64,000 bases of DNA from Ovis canadensis. Lineage: Eukaryota > Chordata > Mammalia > Artiodactyla > Bovidae. The notes under the pieces are model-generated. The model worked only from the letters and a program-made list of their open reading frames with translations, had not been told where the DNA came from and searched no databases. Location: NCBI RefSeq assembly GCF_042477335.2, contig NC_091263.1, forward strand, positions 72,162,501-72,226,500. The letters are read 5' to 3'. The position numbers were made by a program, and so were the translations under genes. Below are positions 9,737 to 20,740 of the stretch, piece by piece (the first letter of the stretch is position 1; each line of letters begins with the position of its first letter).

Positions 9737-10842
9737 CAGTTCAGTTCAGTTCATTTCAGTCGCTCAGTCATGTCCAACTCTTTGTGACTTCGTGGACTGC
9801 AGCACACCAGGCCTCCCTGTTCATCACCAGCTCCCGGAGTCTACCCAACCCCTTGTCCATTGAGTCGGTGATACCAACCAACCATCGCATCCTCTGTCAT
9901 CCCCTTCTCCTCCTGCCTTCAATCTTTCCCAGTATCAGGGTCTTTTAAAATGAGTCAGTTCCTCGTATCAGGTGGCCAAAGTATTGGAGTTTCAGCTTCA
10001 GCATCAGTCCTTCCAATGAATATTCAAGACTGATCTCCTTTAGGATGGACTGATTTGATCTCCTTGCTGTCCCAGGGACTCTCAAGAGTCTTCCCCAACA
10101 CCATAATTCAAAAGCATCAATTCTTCAGCCCTCAGCTTTCTTTATAGTCCAACTCTCACATCCATACATGATTACTAGAAAAACCATAGCTTTGACTAGA
10201 TGGACCTTTGTCAGCAAAGTAATGTCTCTGCTTTTGAATATGTTGTCTAGGTTGGTCATAACTTTGCTTCCAAGGAGCAAGCATCTTATAATTTCACAGC
10301 TACAGTCACCATCTGCTGTCATTTTGGAGCCCCCAAAAATAAAGTCAGCCACTGTTTACACTGTTTCCCCGTCTATTTGCCATGAAGTGATGGGGCCGGA
10401 TGCCATGATCTTAGTTTTCTGAATGTTGAGCTTTAAGCCAACTTTTTCACTCTCCTCTTTCACCTTCATCAAGAGGCTCTTTAGTTCCTCTTCACTTTCT
10501 GCCATAAGGGTGGTGTCATCTGCATATCTGAGGTTATTTATATTTCTCCTGGCAATCTTGATTCCAGCTTGTGTTTCTTCCAGCCCAGCATTTCTCATGA
10601 TGTGCTCTGCATATAAGTTAAATAAGCAGGGTGACAATATACAGCCTTGACGTACTCCTTTCCTGATTTGGAACCAGTCTGTCGTTCCATGTCCAGTTCT
10701 AACTGTTGCTTCTTGACCTGCATACAGATTTTTCAGGAGGCAGGTCAGGTGGTCTAGTATTCCCATCTCTTGAAGAATTTCCCACAGTTTGTTGTGATCC
10801 ACACTGTCAAAGGCTTTGGCATAGTCAATAAAGCAGAAGTAG
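9737..10842 (-). mobile_element. BovB LINE, 1.1-kb 5'-truncated copy with TSD
   Basis: This is the longest BovB copy in the window. It runs from the (AACTG)-type tail ('cagttcagttcagtt' at the left edge) through the 3' end into the reverse-transcriptase coding part. The 12-bp direct repeat 'ataaggaatttt' lies at 9725-9736 and 10843-10854, so both edges are exact. BovB is a non-LTR retrotransposon (RTE clade) known for horizontal transfer into ruminants. Confidence 0.95.
10125..10842 (-). pseudogene. BovB reverse transcriptase, C-terminal part, decayed
   Basis: Translating the minus strand gives reverse-transcriptase motifs in order: 'DYAKAFDSVDHNKLW', 'GHGTTDWFQIRKGVRQGC' and 'LSPCLFNLYAEH', then the catalytic box 'RYADDTTLMAES' and 'VIMYGCESWTIKKAE'. 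The frame is open from the truncation point to a TAA at 10356-10358, then stays in the same frame to a TGA at 10125-10127. The TGA reads like a decayed arginine CGA codon (CpG loss). The N-terminal endonuclease and early RT motifs are missing, so this copy cannot move by itself. The open frame runs past 10842 into flanking DNA by chance. Confidence 0.9.
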
Positions 10843-10854
10843 ATAAGGAATTTT

Positions 10855-11200
10855 AGGCTGATTTTATTTTCTGTACAAATGCCCCACGTATGCAGCGGTT
10901 GAATGTCCAGCACTTAGCCACCAGGAACCCAGCAGTGGATGTTCCAGGCAGTCAATCTGCCCTTGGGTTTGCCCCAGTGGGGGGAAGCAAGCTGGCTCCA
11001 GCCTGTCCATAGATGTCAGCTCCCCATGGAGCTGGAGCATTGCCCAGATCAAAGATGAGGAATGGCATACCCGGGTCCCAGGGGAAAGGTGAAAGGTGAG
11101 GTCCAGAAACAGTGTACCTGTTAGTGTCAGGGTTTGTGGCCTGAAGAAGATGGGGACCATTCCACATAATTCCGGCTCCCCTAGAAAAGACGATGTCTTC
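10855..11200. other. No recognisable feature
   Basis: Unassigned sequence between BovB and a Bov-tA. I see no exon or named repeat. Confidence 0.35.
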
Positions 11201-11202
11201 AA

Positions 11203-11390
11203 ACCATCTGCCTGCAATGCAGGAGACACGGGTTTGATTCCTGGGTCAGGAAGATTCCCTAGAAGGGAACGGCAACCCGCTCCAGTATTCTTGCCTGGAG
11301 AATTCCAAGGACAGAGGAGCCTGGCGGGCTACAGTCCATGGTGTCGAAAAGAGTCGGACACGACCGAGTGACTGACACTTTCACTTTTCA
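11203..11390 (+). mobile_element. Bov-tA SINE, head truncated
   Basis: Starts inside the tRNA-like head ('catctgcctgcaatgcagg', 'gggtttgattcctgggtcag') and runs through the body to 'gacactttcacttttc'. Confidence 0.85.
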
Positions 11391-11397
11391 TCCCTTA

Positions 11398-11515
11398 GGG
11401 GATCTCTCTGGTGCTCCAGTGGATAAGACTTCAAGCTGCCAACGCAGAGCTCTAGGGTTCGATTCCTGGTCAGGGAACTAACATCCCACATGCCGTATGG
11501 TGTGGCCAAAGATTG
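11398..11515 (+). mobile_element. CHR-type SINE, short form
   Basis: 'ggggatctctctggtgctcc', 'gggttcgattcctggtcagg', 'cacatgccgtatggtgtggcc'. Short CHR subtype without the long body. Confidence 0.75.
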
Positions 11516-11539
11516 TGCTTGGTTTTAAATCCCTTATGA

Positions 11540-12040
11540 GTACAAAGGGCTCTGTAGCTTACAGATACTAATGATAACACTTGCAGCCCACGCTGTCCCT
11601 GCCCCCCTGCCTGTGGCTGCAAACACCTGTGACTCTGCCAGCAAGGGCTTCTCTGGGCGCAGGAGTAAACTCGGCCCAGGCACAAGGCAGTCTGTAAACG
11701 CCTGGGAGTTAATGCCCAGAAGCGCCCCTCAAACAACCATTAGTGGCAGCTGCTGCAGCAATACCCCGGTGATGGGGGGTACCCCGGTGATTGCTGCCTG
11801 GATGCAGCCTCCCACCCCAGTGATGGGCACAACTCTGAGGGGTATCCTCAGCCATCTCTTGGAGTTCTCCAGCAGCATCAAGTCCCCCTGCCCACAGCCC
11901 GCTCTTTACTTCCCCGCTTGTTTCCTGTTCACTCCCCTGTTCCTTCATCCTTACAGCCTGGAATACCTCCCAGGTAAACTACTCGTGTGGACACCTTAAG
12001 TCACAGAGTGTGCTTTGGGGGAACCCAGACGCAGAGAAGA
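11540..12040. other. No recognisable feature
   Basis: Unassigned. A small internal repetition of 'accccggtgat' occurs at about 11762-11791. No coding evidence. Confidence 0.35.
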
Positions 12041-12044
12041 GCTA

Positions 12045-12450
12045 ACATTTATTTGCACGTTTGCTCTGTTAGGGTAATGCTAAACTCTACATGGATCGTC
12101 TCACCTGCCCTTACAGGACCTGTGAGGTCAGTGCTGTTACACACAATTGTCTCTAAGTCATGTCTGACTCTTTGTGACCCCATGGACCATAGCCCTCCAG
12201 ACTCCTCTGGCCACGGGATATTTCCCAGGCAAGAACACTGGAGTGGGTCGCCATTTCCTTCTCCAGGGGATCTTCCCGACCCAAGGATCGAACCCGGGTC
12301 TCCTGCATTGCAGGCAGACTCTTTACCACTGAGCCACCAGCGAAGCCTGATACTCATTTACCCAAATGAGGAAACTGGGGCTCACCAAGGCTAAGCAACT
12401 TGCTGCTGGCTGACAACTCAGATTCACACCCAGGCTGAGCAGTTTCTAAT
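12045..12450 (-). repeat. MIR SINE split by a Bov-tA
   Basis: Antisense MIR on both sides of the insertion: 'ggatcgtctcacctgccctt' and 'gaggtcagtgctgttac' to the left, 'aaatgaggaaactggggctc' and 'aagcaacttgctg' to the right. Confidence 0.7.
12146..12348 (-). mobile_element. Bov-tA SINE, antisense
   Basis: From 'ctctaagtcatgtctgactc' to 'gagccaccagcgaagcc', with the antisense B box 'ggatcgaacccgg'. Inserted in the MIR. Confidence 0.9.
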
Positions 12451-12689
12451 CAAATCATCTCTTTACTGCACCAGGAACCTCCCTGTGGCCTTGATAGCAA
12501 CATGCAGTCAGTTTTGCCTTGAGTGCTGGCTCTGGTCACTGTGTTGAGAAGGGTTCTGAGGCTTCATTCATGCTCTGTGTTGAGGAGTTGGACTTTATCG
12601 TTGATGTAGCTTCTCATTCTGTTTCCTTCAGGAGAATGGCTCCTTCTGGACTCGCAATTCCGTGGGCTGCCAGTCCGGGGGACCAACAC

Positions 12690-13073
12690 CCACTCCCACC
12701 ACTGAACACATGGCCCCTGCTGGCCAATCTGAGATCTTTCCCGAAGTGTTCAAATTGGAGGGAGAGGGGCATGCTCTCAACTTTTCCCCCAGGTTCGTAG
12801 CAGAAAGGAGATAACATCAGAGTTGCCAGCTTCTAGTCACCAAGAACCCTGCCTGAGACTATAATGCCAGCATTATCGTCTGGCATTCGAACACCTAAGG
12901 GTGAGGTGAATGAAGAGGTGAGACAGGGACCTGATGAGGTTCCCAGGAGAGCCCAGAGCTTCCCTGCTGCCTGTAGCTCCTTCTCTGGCTTTCTGAGCTA
13001 CTCCAGTATCCGTACAATAAATCCCGTTTTCCTTAAGCTGATCTCTTCCAGCCAGAAGAATCCTGACTAACGG
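12690..13073 (+). repeat. Probable family B old repeat
   Basis: 'ctggccaatctgagatcttt' and a 3' end of 'acaataaatcccgttttcc' ... 'agaatcctgactaac' fit the old repeat of 7690-8390. Highly diverged. 12451-12690 next to it holds nothing I can name. Confidence 0.35.
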
Positions 13074-13225
13074 AGTGTCATGATTGATTAGTAATGTCTG
13101 CCTTGGGCACATGAGTAGGGAGCATAGGTTCACGTGGCAGATATTTCCCATTCCTGGCTAAGGGTTTGTTTGAGACAGTGAGCATGAACCATGCTTATTA
13201 TTCCTAAAGCAGTAAGAATATCACT

Positions 13226-13421
13226 CGTGCATGCTAAGTCACTGCAGTTGTGTCTGACTCTTTGGGACCCCATGAACTGTAGCCCGCCAGGCTCTTCTGT
13301 CCCTGAGATCCTCCAGGCAAGAATACTGAAGTGGGTTGCCGTACCTTCCTCCAGGGGATCTTCCCAACCCAGGGATCAAACCCACATCTCTTAAATCTCC
13401 TGCATTGGCAAGCAGGTTCTG
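13226..13421 (-). mobile_element. Bov-tA SINE, antisense, head incomplete
   Basis: 'catgctaagtcactgcagtt' to 'tgcattggcaagcaggttct'. The outermost part of the tRNA-like head is missing and a short insertion lies in the B-box area. Confidence 0.8.
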
Positions 13422-13539
13422 AAGGACCCATTAATAAACACTTACTGAGGCCATATGCATACCTAGTCTGATGCTAGCACCCAGGGAACAGAAAACGAGA
13501 AGGGTGAACAGAATTGGCATTGAACATCTTCTAGGTGCT

Positions 13540-13725
13540 GGATACTTTAGGTGCGTGCCCTCTAATTTTATTTCCCCATCGTAACACCTGGTCCCGAAAG
13601 ATTTTATTATCCCCATTTTATAGATGGTGAACTGAGGATCAGAGCTAGTCAAGGCCAAACCCTTGATTCAAATCCAGGCCATTGGTCTCTGGTCTGAAGT
13701 CTTTCCACCACGCCGCTTGCTTATT
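13540..13725 (-). repeat. MIR SINE
   Basis: Antisense: 'ttattatccccattttatag', 'gatggtgaactgaggatcag', 'gattcaaatccaggcc'. Good core match. Confidence 0.7.
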
Positions 13726-13979
13726 CACTCACTCATCTACATGGTACATTATTCCATATACAGTGATTTGGCTAAAACCTCAACAGCATGACGACACCAT
13801 CACAGCAGCCAGGCTTGCATAGTCAGGCATGGTTCAAAGCACTTAGTACACTTCACTCACTTGCCAGTTTCTCTGTTAACTAGAAGGGCAGAAAAATAGG
13901 TGGATGAGGTGTTTCCTGACCCCAAGGAGCTCACGGTCCAGTCAGTAAGATAAACACATAGGTGGTAACTAATAATTTC

Positions 13980-14130
13980 ATATTCATGTCCACACTCTCA
14001 ACTTAACGATGCCACAACTCAGCTTAGGCATCACCTCCTCCAGGAGGCCCCCTGGATGTCCCCAGCCTCTAGGTGCTGGGGAGCCCTGGCTGGTCCATCT
14101 CTGATGTCCAGTTGCCAGCACCAGGCCCTT
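13980..14130 (+). repeat. L2 LINE fragment
   Basis: 'ggcatcacctcctccaggag' and 'gccccctggatgtccc' resemble the L2 end region. Weak and short. 13726-13979 holds only a possible L2 scrap ('aaggagctcacggtcc'). Confidence 0.4.
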
Positions 14131-14254
14131 TCCAGAGTGGGTGCTTGAGAGTATTTACTTCATGAACATACACACGGAAGTCTCTGGGGATGCATGGATG
14201 CATGAGGGAAGGAGAGACTAAGGGTATCTCTCCAGGGTCAACAGGAAAGCAAAT

Positions 14255-14545
14255 CTCTGGTAAAGAATTTTCCTGCAATGCAGGAGACCCTGGGTTCGAT
14301 TCCTGGGTCGGGAAGATCCGCTGGAGAAGGGATAGGCTGCCCACCCCAGTATTCTTGGGCTTCCCTGGTGGCTCAGCTGGTAAAGAATCCGCCTGCAATG
14401 CAGGAGACCTGGGTTCCATCCCTGGGGTGGGAAGATCCCCTGGAGAAGGGAAAGGCTGCCCACTCCAGTATTCTGGCCTGGAGAATTCCGTGGACTGTAT
14501 AGTTCATGGGGTTGCAAAGAGTCGGACACTGAGCGACTTTCACCT
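14255..14545 (+). mobile_element. Bov-tA SINE with two tRNA-like heads
   Basis: Two head regions in tandem: the first at 14255-14356 ('ctggtaaagaattttcctgc', 'gggttcgattcctgg'), the second starting at 14357 ('gggcttccctggtggctcag'). They are followed by one body with the 'gactgtatagttcatgggg' variant typical of the Bov-tA3 type. Either a dimeric subtype or one SINE joined to a truncated copy. Confidence 0.8.
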
Positions 14546-14639
14546 CCCTTCCCTTTCATTAGAGACAAAGACACTAAGCCAGTCTGATAGAATAAACAGT
14601 TAAGAAACAGTGTCACAAAGGAATATATTTTATGCGATT

Positions 14640-14700
14640 CAAATGAAAGAATGAACATTTTAAACACGACACTAAAATAAAAAAAACAAACCACAACGAG
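14640..14700. repeat. A-rich low-complexity stretch
   Basis: A-rich with 'actaaaataaaaaaaacaaa'. No tail context is clear. Confidence 0.5.
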
Positions 14701-14891
14701 GAAAGTGTTCCCAAAGACCATGCATAATTAAAAGCTCTCACATTTCAAGACCCCCAAAGACCGAACTGAGGCAACTTGTTTATGGTTTGCGTGGCGCCAC
14801 CGTGTGGCAGCAATGGAGTATGACAGAATGGTCAAGGCCTGCCGCTTTGAAAATGCTTGACACTTGAATTTCCTTCTTCTCACTGGTGCCT

Positions 14892-14893
<2 letters not shown>

Positions 14894-14936
<43 letters not shown>

Positions 14937-14960
14937 CGCGCGCGTGCACGTGCACGTGCA
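14894..14960. repeat. (TG)n/(CG)n alternating tract, 67 bp
   Basis: Every base alternates purine-pyrimidine from 14894 to 14960: a long GT run, then 'gcgtgcgcgcgcgtg', ending in 'tgcacgtgcacgtgca', which is its own reverse complement. Two abutting CACGTG E-boxes lie at 14947-14958. This is favourable for Z-DNA. Confidence 0.95.
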
Positions 14961-15345
14961 AAGAGGGCAATATTTATATTCCTTTCCATTTTGCATTTAA
15001 AATAGGACTTTGTTAATGTTTTACAAAGCACTGCCTCAACTTCACGAAGAATGTGGCCCCCTCGCCGAATGTCACAGTCTGAAGGTGTGAGGCCCCAATT
15101 TGCGGCTCCATCTGTGACGGGTCCCACAAGCCAACATGCTCACTTGACCACCCCTTCTCTCTTGGGTCCAAAACCCAGGGAGGGTTTTGGAGGCACGAAG
15201 CCAGGGCAGGCATGCAACCTCAGGGGCACCATCAACACAGTAGCAATGCCCTCTCCCTCAGAGGCAAGCCCCTTGCTCTCAGTTCTGGGGTGACCCCACC
15301 TTAGTCTTGAGGTTGGAATCCAATTCATTTCAGGCTATCCAGTCA
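14961..15345. other. No recognisable feature
   Basis: Unassigned sequence with no named repeat and no exon signal. Confidence 0.35.
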
Positions 15346-15349
15346 CTTG

Positions 15350-15800
15350 TCCAATAAGTCAAAGCTATGGATTTTTTCAGCAGTCATGCACAGAGGGGAG
15401 AGTTGGACCATAAAAAAGGTTGAGCGCTGAAGAATTGATGCTTTTGAACTGTGGTGCTGGAGAAGACTGTTGAGAGTCCCTTGGACTGCAAGGAGATCCA
15501 ACCAGACTAGTCAATCAGTTGAGTATTCATTGGAAGGACTGATGCTGAAGCTGAAGTTCCAATACTTTGGCCACATGATGTGAACAGCTAATTCATTGGA
15601 AAAGACTCTGATGCTGGGAAATACTGGGGGGAGAAGAAGGAGATGACAGAGGATGAGATGGCTGGATATCATCACTGGCTCAATGGACATGAGTTTGAGA
15701 AACTCTGGGAGATGGTGAAGGACGGGGAAGCCTGGTGTGCTGCAGTCCATGGGGTCACAAAGATTCGGGCACGATTGAGCGACTGAAAGGCTAACTGAGC
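15350..15800 (+). mobile_element. BovB LINE 3' end
   Basis: Sense copy: 'agtcaaagctatgg', 'gagttggaccata', 'gctggagaagactgttgag', 'ccaatactttggccacatga', 'gtgctgcagtccatgggg', ending 'gagcgactgaa'. 5'-truncated just after the RT domain. Confidence 0.9.
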
Positions 15801-16610
15801 CCTTGCTGTGTGCCGCTGGTGCAGAGAGGGTCCCTGTTCTCGCGGAGCGCTGTCCGGAGAGCTGCTTTCCCACCAGATCCTGCTCTCGACAGGCTCCGTC
15901 TCACGTCAGCTATGTGGTATTCAGGCAATTCCAGCCCTGTACTTTCTTGGGGGCAAAGGGAAGTCAATCAATGTCAATCATGTTGCAGGAGCATCAGCTG
16001 TGTTCCGATCGCCTACCCCTTGGGCCTCTCGGGTTCTGGGGATGAAAAGGCACATGAGTTGCCCCACCATGAAGGGTCTGGGATAGCCCCAGTTGCAGAT
16101 ATTTTGGTCTGTGATTCTACAGAGTGGTTCCCAGCTTGGGAGGACAAGGGTCCCAGCAGCCGCTGTCAGTGTCCTGCGAGGGGCCCTGGCCTGTCCATCT
16201 GGTGGTGCCCGAGGCCTCTTTCTGGCTGCTGGACATGCTGGCAATGCACTGTCCCCTGGGAGCAGCCCCAACCAATGGCTGCAGAGAGTCGGGGTATAAG
16301 TGGGCCAGCCCCCTCGCCCTTCAGGTAGGACAACTCTGAGCTACTTCCTCCCTGACCCTCAACTAAGTCTCCACGGCTTTCCGCTCCAATTGCCCACATC
16401 TGAGCACTCTTCGCTGGCTGTCTCACCCGGGCTTTTTCAGCCATGCACCCTGGATCCCTTCCCAAGGAAAATGCACGCACTTGAATTCTCCACTCAGGGT
16501 CTGCCTCTGAGGGAATCCAAACTAAGACAGAGGGATATTTTTTAAAAGCCCCAGAGGCGATCCCAAGATCCTTCCCTCTGTCCCACTGAATTAAGAACCC
16601 CTCCAGCAAA
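15801..16610. other. Unassigned, probably old repeat in part
   Basis: Around 16100-16535 the ending 'gagggaatccaaactaagac' looks like the 3' end of an old LTR-type repeat. I cannot name it. Open frames here overlap each other and are not gene-like. Confidence 0.3.
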
Positions 16611-16614
16611 CCAT

Positions 16615-16790
16615 CAGAAAGTCAGCTTGCCTGGGATTAACTCCCAGCAATGCCACTAGCCAGCTGTGTTTCCTTGATAAGCTACTTAAGGCATCTGAGC
16701 CGCAGTTTTCCTACCTGTCAAGGAGAGTGTCTCCTTTCCAGAGCACTGTGAAGATTCCATGAGAGATACATGGACTCACTCACCTTGAAT
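16615..16790 (+). repeat. MIR SINE
   Basis: 'cctgggattaactcccagc', 'gccactagccagctgtgttt', 'gctacttaaggcatctgagc', 'gcagttttcctacctgtcaa'. Sense MIR. Confidence 0.75.
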
Positions 16791-17094
16791 GGACGTGGAC
16801 ACTGAGAAAACCATCTATGATCTTTTAAATGTCAGGAAGCATTACCTTAATATACATGCCACAAAAATCTCTCTGACTGCTCTGATTTACTTGCTATGTA
16901 GGTCACATAGCAAGGAAATGCCTGAAAAGTACAATTTAATGGCCACTTATTAAGCTCTTCTTCCCTTGGCCTGGAATGATGCTCTGGAATTATAAATGAG
17001 AAGGACCCTTGTTCCCTACCAGCTGCAGGAGGCACAGATAAACAAATAATTGTTTGGTGTGAAAAGGGCTCTAAGAGGCATCTATGGTAGGCAC

Positions 17095-17510
17095 TTGTGG
17101 GTTTTGGCTGCTGGGTCCTCTCTTGGCCTGGGGACACCCGGAACTTTCCCTCCGGAAGTTACCCCTCCCCACTCTAGTTCTTGGACTTCAGGGAGCGTCA
17201 TGTGACCCCAGCTAGGCCAATCAGAGCTGTCGATCCCCTGGTCACTGGGATTGGTCCAAGGACTAGCACGTGACCCAGGACTGACCAATGAGGCTCAATC
17301 CCGGGACTTTCACAAGTTTGCTGGGAGAGGCAGCCTTGGACTGAACTTCAAGCTGGGAGGTGAAAGCTGAACTTGGAGGGGTTTCTGGGGGCTGCCTGAG
17401 GTAGACGCCCACACAAAGGAAGGCTGAGCCAGTGGATGCTGGAAGCAGAGTCTGGGTGGCTTGGTTTAAGCCATTGTCTCAGCTGTGTTCAAAGCAGTTC
17501 AGCCACATGG
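17095..17510 (+). repeat. Old mammalian repeat, family B, copy 2
   Basis: Repeats the order seen at 7690: 'gtgaccccagctaggccaat', 'cacgtgacccaggactgacc', 'cccgggactttcac'. Diverged. Confidence 0.5.
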
Positions 17511-17564
17511 GTGTTTCCGCTAGATAAACCAATGGTCTAAAAGGAAAAAAAAAACAAAACAGTT

Positions 17565-17890
17565 TTTTTCTTAAGCCATATACGAAGAATCATGCAAAGG
17601 AGCGTGCAAGACACAAAGGAGGCATGGCTGAGCAAGAGATCAGCCGCTGAATAAAGGGTCTGGAAATCTTCTGAAGAAAGAGACCTCTGATCTGGGTTTT
17701 GAGGGATAGATAGAAGTTTGTTCTTTGATGATTAAGGCATTTGAGGCAGAGGAAGTAAGATAAAGGAGTGGAGGTGCGACCTGGGTGTCCTTCAATACGG
17801 CTGGAATATGGGACATAAGAAGATGAGGCAGGGATGCTAGAAGGGGCCAGATCACAGTCAAATGTCAGGCTGCCAGGATCTCTTTTCTCC
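17565..17890 (-). repeat. Possible L2 LINE fragment
   Basis: 'gggttttgagggatagatag' and 'aggcagaggaagtaag' weakly recall the reverse strand of L2. Low certainty. 17891-18690 beyond it holds nothing I can name. Confidence 0.3.
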
Positions 17891-18696
17891 TGTGGGAGGC
17901 TGGGGGAGCAGAGAGTCGATGCTTGTATGCGGGAAGCAGAAGGGAAGGTGGATCAGGCCTGACAGAACTGCAGAGACTTTATAAATGTCTCTCACAGAAA
18001 GTGTCCTCCTCACAGGCAGCTATCTAAAGGCCTCATATGCTAAGGTGTCAGCTGAGGTCACACTCAGTGAACACAGGTCAAGGCTGAGGTCTGGGGTGCC
18101 TGGACAAGCTAACCACCTCCCACCTCCATAGCCAAGCTTAATGATATAGGTGCTCAGCATTCACGTGTCAGAGGGGCAGGTGATGCATGGGAAGGGAGAG
18201 GAAGCTGTGGGCAGCAGCTTCAACCTCTGCTCCCCACCCTGAGCAGTTCCACTCTGGCCCCAAACTTGCATCCCATTGCCTCAGGAAGACACAGCCCTGC
18301 AATTATGGGACCACCCTTCTTAGAAGGCACCAGTGCCCACCCTCCTTGGAGCCTCCCCCTGGAGCAGCCTCCTCAAGAATCTCACCTCCACCTCGGAGGT
18401 TTGGCAAACCCACACAGTCTTCCCAGTGACTTTCAGCAGTACTTACATGTTGGTACCTTTGGCATCTCCTGTTATCTGGCTCTTTAATTTAGTTGGAGTA
18501 GACCCCATCTCCGCATGACTCTGTGTGTGGTCTGGGGCAGCGAAGGCATCACCCGCAAGCTTACTAGTAAAACAGAATCCAAGTCCCACTCCGCCCACCA
18601 GAACTTCTTAAATCAAAATCTGCATTTTAACAAGTCCCGAGGTGAAAAGTGTTGGGCTCTGAGCTACATGAAACTAGCCAAACAAAAAGAAGAAAG

Positions 18697-18890
18697 GACT
18701 TCCTGGGTGGTTCAGTGGCTAAGAATCCACCTGCCAATGCAGGGGACACGGGTTCGATCCCTGGTCCAGGAAGTTCCCATATGGTCTGGGCAACCAAGCC
18801 CATGCACGGCAACTAGAGGGTAGCCCCACTCACCATAACCAGAGAAAGCCTGTGTACAGCGACAAAGACCCTGAGTAGCCAATTTCAAAA
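18697..18890 (+). mobile_element. CHR-type tRNA-derived SINE
   Basis: 'ggacttcctgggtggttcag', 'cacgggttcgatccctggtc' (intact B box), 'cagcgacaaagaccctgag', A tail. Shortened in the middle of the body. Confidence 0.85.
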
Positions 18891-19130
18891 AAAAGCAGAA
18901 AAATACTCCAAATTAACTTTGGTTGGGTTGAAATGAGGGAATTATAAACGGTCATTTTTTTCTCTTCTGTATATTCCAGAATGTTGTTATATTACTTTCA
19001 TAATGAAAAAAAGAACAGTTAAAATTAAAGAAAATCTAAAACACAAAATTACACAATTATAAAACTTAAGCAATGGTTATTTGCATTTAAAAATAGGCCT
19101 CATTTTCAATCTGTTATTATTTATTTGTTT
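18891..19130 (+). repeat. AT-rich, probable old LINE 3' end
   Basis: 'tctgtatattccagaatg' and 'ttactttcataatgaaaaaa' resemble an old LINE 3' end. The family is not certain. Confidence 0.3.
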
Positions 19131-19278
19131 TAATTGTGCCTTCCCTTGAAAAAGAATTTTTTTTTCTGCCTCTAAACCCAGAAGCAGAAATTCCTTTGAG
19201 GGCTCGGGCCTTGTCCTGTGAGAATGGCCTTGTCAGGACAGGCATCTTTCCATCTGCAAAGGGAGCTCATTGTAATAT

Positions 19279-19484
19279 GTGTGCTAGTTGCTCAGTCGTG
19301 TCCGACTCTTTGCCACCCCGTGGACTGCAGCCCGCCAAGCCCCTCTGTCCATGGCGATTCTCCAGGCAAGAACACTGGAGTGGGTTGCCATGTCCTCTCC
19401 AGGGGATCTTCCCAACCCAGGAATCGAACCCAGGTCTCCTGCATTGCAGGCAGATTCTTTACCATCTGAGCCACCAGGGAAGCC
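19279..19484 (-). mobile_element. Bov-tA SINE, antisense
   Basis: 'gctagttgctcagtcgtgtc' to 'gagccaccagggaagcc', with antisense B box 'gaatcgaaccc'. Directly abuts a Bov-A unit. Confidence 0.9.
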
Positions 19485-19640
19485 TGCTGCTGCTGCTGCT
19501 AAGTCGCTTCAGTCGTGTCCGACTCTGTGTGACCCCATAGACGGCAGCCCACCAGGCTCTGCCATCCCTGGGATTCTCCAGGCAAGAACACTGGAATGGG
19601 TAGCCATTTCCTTCTCTAATGCGTGAAAGTGAAAAGTCTA
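19485..19640 (-). mobile_element. Bov-A SINE, antisense
   Basis: Starts with the CTG run ('tgctgctgctgctgctaag'), then 'tcgcttcagtcgtgtccgac' and 'gggattctccaggcaagaac', ending at the inter-unit linker 'gtgaaagtgaaaag'. The second Bov-A unit is missing. Confidence 0.9.
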
Positions 19641-19929
19641 GGTCTTAGCAAAATCCATTTCTGTTTTCACTGAAATGAACAAGGAATCATTTAAGTACAC
19701 ATGTGATCTGAGACTTGACGTTTCCCCATGATTGTCTTCCCGTGTTTGTCCTTTTTCTGCCTACACAGAGTGAAGGCTCCTCTCCTTTCCTGAATTCTCA
19801 GGTTTGCAAGCCAAAGCTGCTGCCTTCAGACTTGGTCTCTTTGCGTACTTCACTCTTACCCATCCCTCAGCGCTCAGCGTGTCACTCCTCAGGGACTAAC
19901 TCCTCCAAGACCCGTTAGTCCTGTATTAG

Positions 19930-20740
19930 GCACACTTTCAATGGCAAGTGGTGGAGAAACAAACTTAAACTGACTTACGTCCAAAAGGATGACAATTGGT
20001 TCAGATAACAGAAAAGCCTGGGGGTAATGGCTTCAGGTACAGTTGGATCTAGGGTCTCAAATGACACCACCAGGAAGCTACTTGAAAAATCTCTCAGGGA
20101 TGTCCCTGGTGGTCCAGTGGTGAAGAATCCACCTGCCAAAGCAGGGGACACAGGTTGGATCCCTGATCCAGCAAGATTCCACATGCTGAAGGGCAGCTGA
20201 GAAGAACCGCAACTACTGAGCCCGTGTCCCACAGCGACTGAAGCCCTCGGGCCCTAGCACCGTGCTCTGCAGCAAGAGAAGCCACGGCAATGAGAAGCCT
20301 GCAGACTGCAGCTAGAGGGTAGTCCCCACTCACCTCACCTAGAGAAAGCCCCATGAAGACCCAGCGCAGCCAAAAATAAAATAAATAATTTAATAAAAGG
20401 GAAAAATCTCTGCACCTTCCTCTAGAGGATTCCAGATTTAGACAGGTTCTTCCCTTGGGTGCTCATGAAAAACCCAGATTTTTGATCCTCCAACCTAGAA
20501 ACACCAGCAGAAAGAGAATCGTCTTTTCCCACTTGTGCCCCACAAAAGTCCCCGCCTTGAATCTCATTGGCCAGATTTAGGTCACACGTATATCTCTGAC
20601 CAATCCTTGGAGTGGTCAGGGAATGGAATGCTCTGATTGGCCAGGGTTGTGCACCTACCATAAACTCACCATCATCACCTGAATCAGAGGGACTGGTGGA
20701 AGGTGAAAGTGGGTCCCCAAAGGAAAACTGAGAAAACAAA
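19930..20740 (-). repeat. Old mammalian repeat, family B, inverted copy, split by a SINE
   Basis: 'ggcttcaggtacagttgg' and 'gggtctcaaatgacacca' left of the SINE. To the right come 'atctcattggccagatttag', 'tctgattggccagg' and 'ggtccccaaaggaaaactg'. Opposite strand to 7690. Confidence 0.5.
20095..20400 (+). mobile_element. CHR-type SINE with 11-bp TSD
   Basis: Full-length: 'gtccctggtggtccagtgg', long body ('actactgagcccgtgtccc', 'gcaagagaagccacggcaat'), A-rich tail. The perfect direct repeat 'gaaaaatctct' lies at 20084-20094 and 20401-20411. Confidence 0.95.

Noticed and set aside
9737-10842. Functional reverse transcriptase gene
   Set aside because: It is a 5'-truncated BovB insert with in-frame stops, lacking the endonuclease and early RT motifs.
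15810-16328. 172-codon frame near 16 kb
   Set aside because: No domain and probably overlaps an old repeat; three other frames are open over the same interval.
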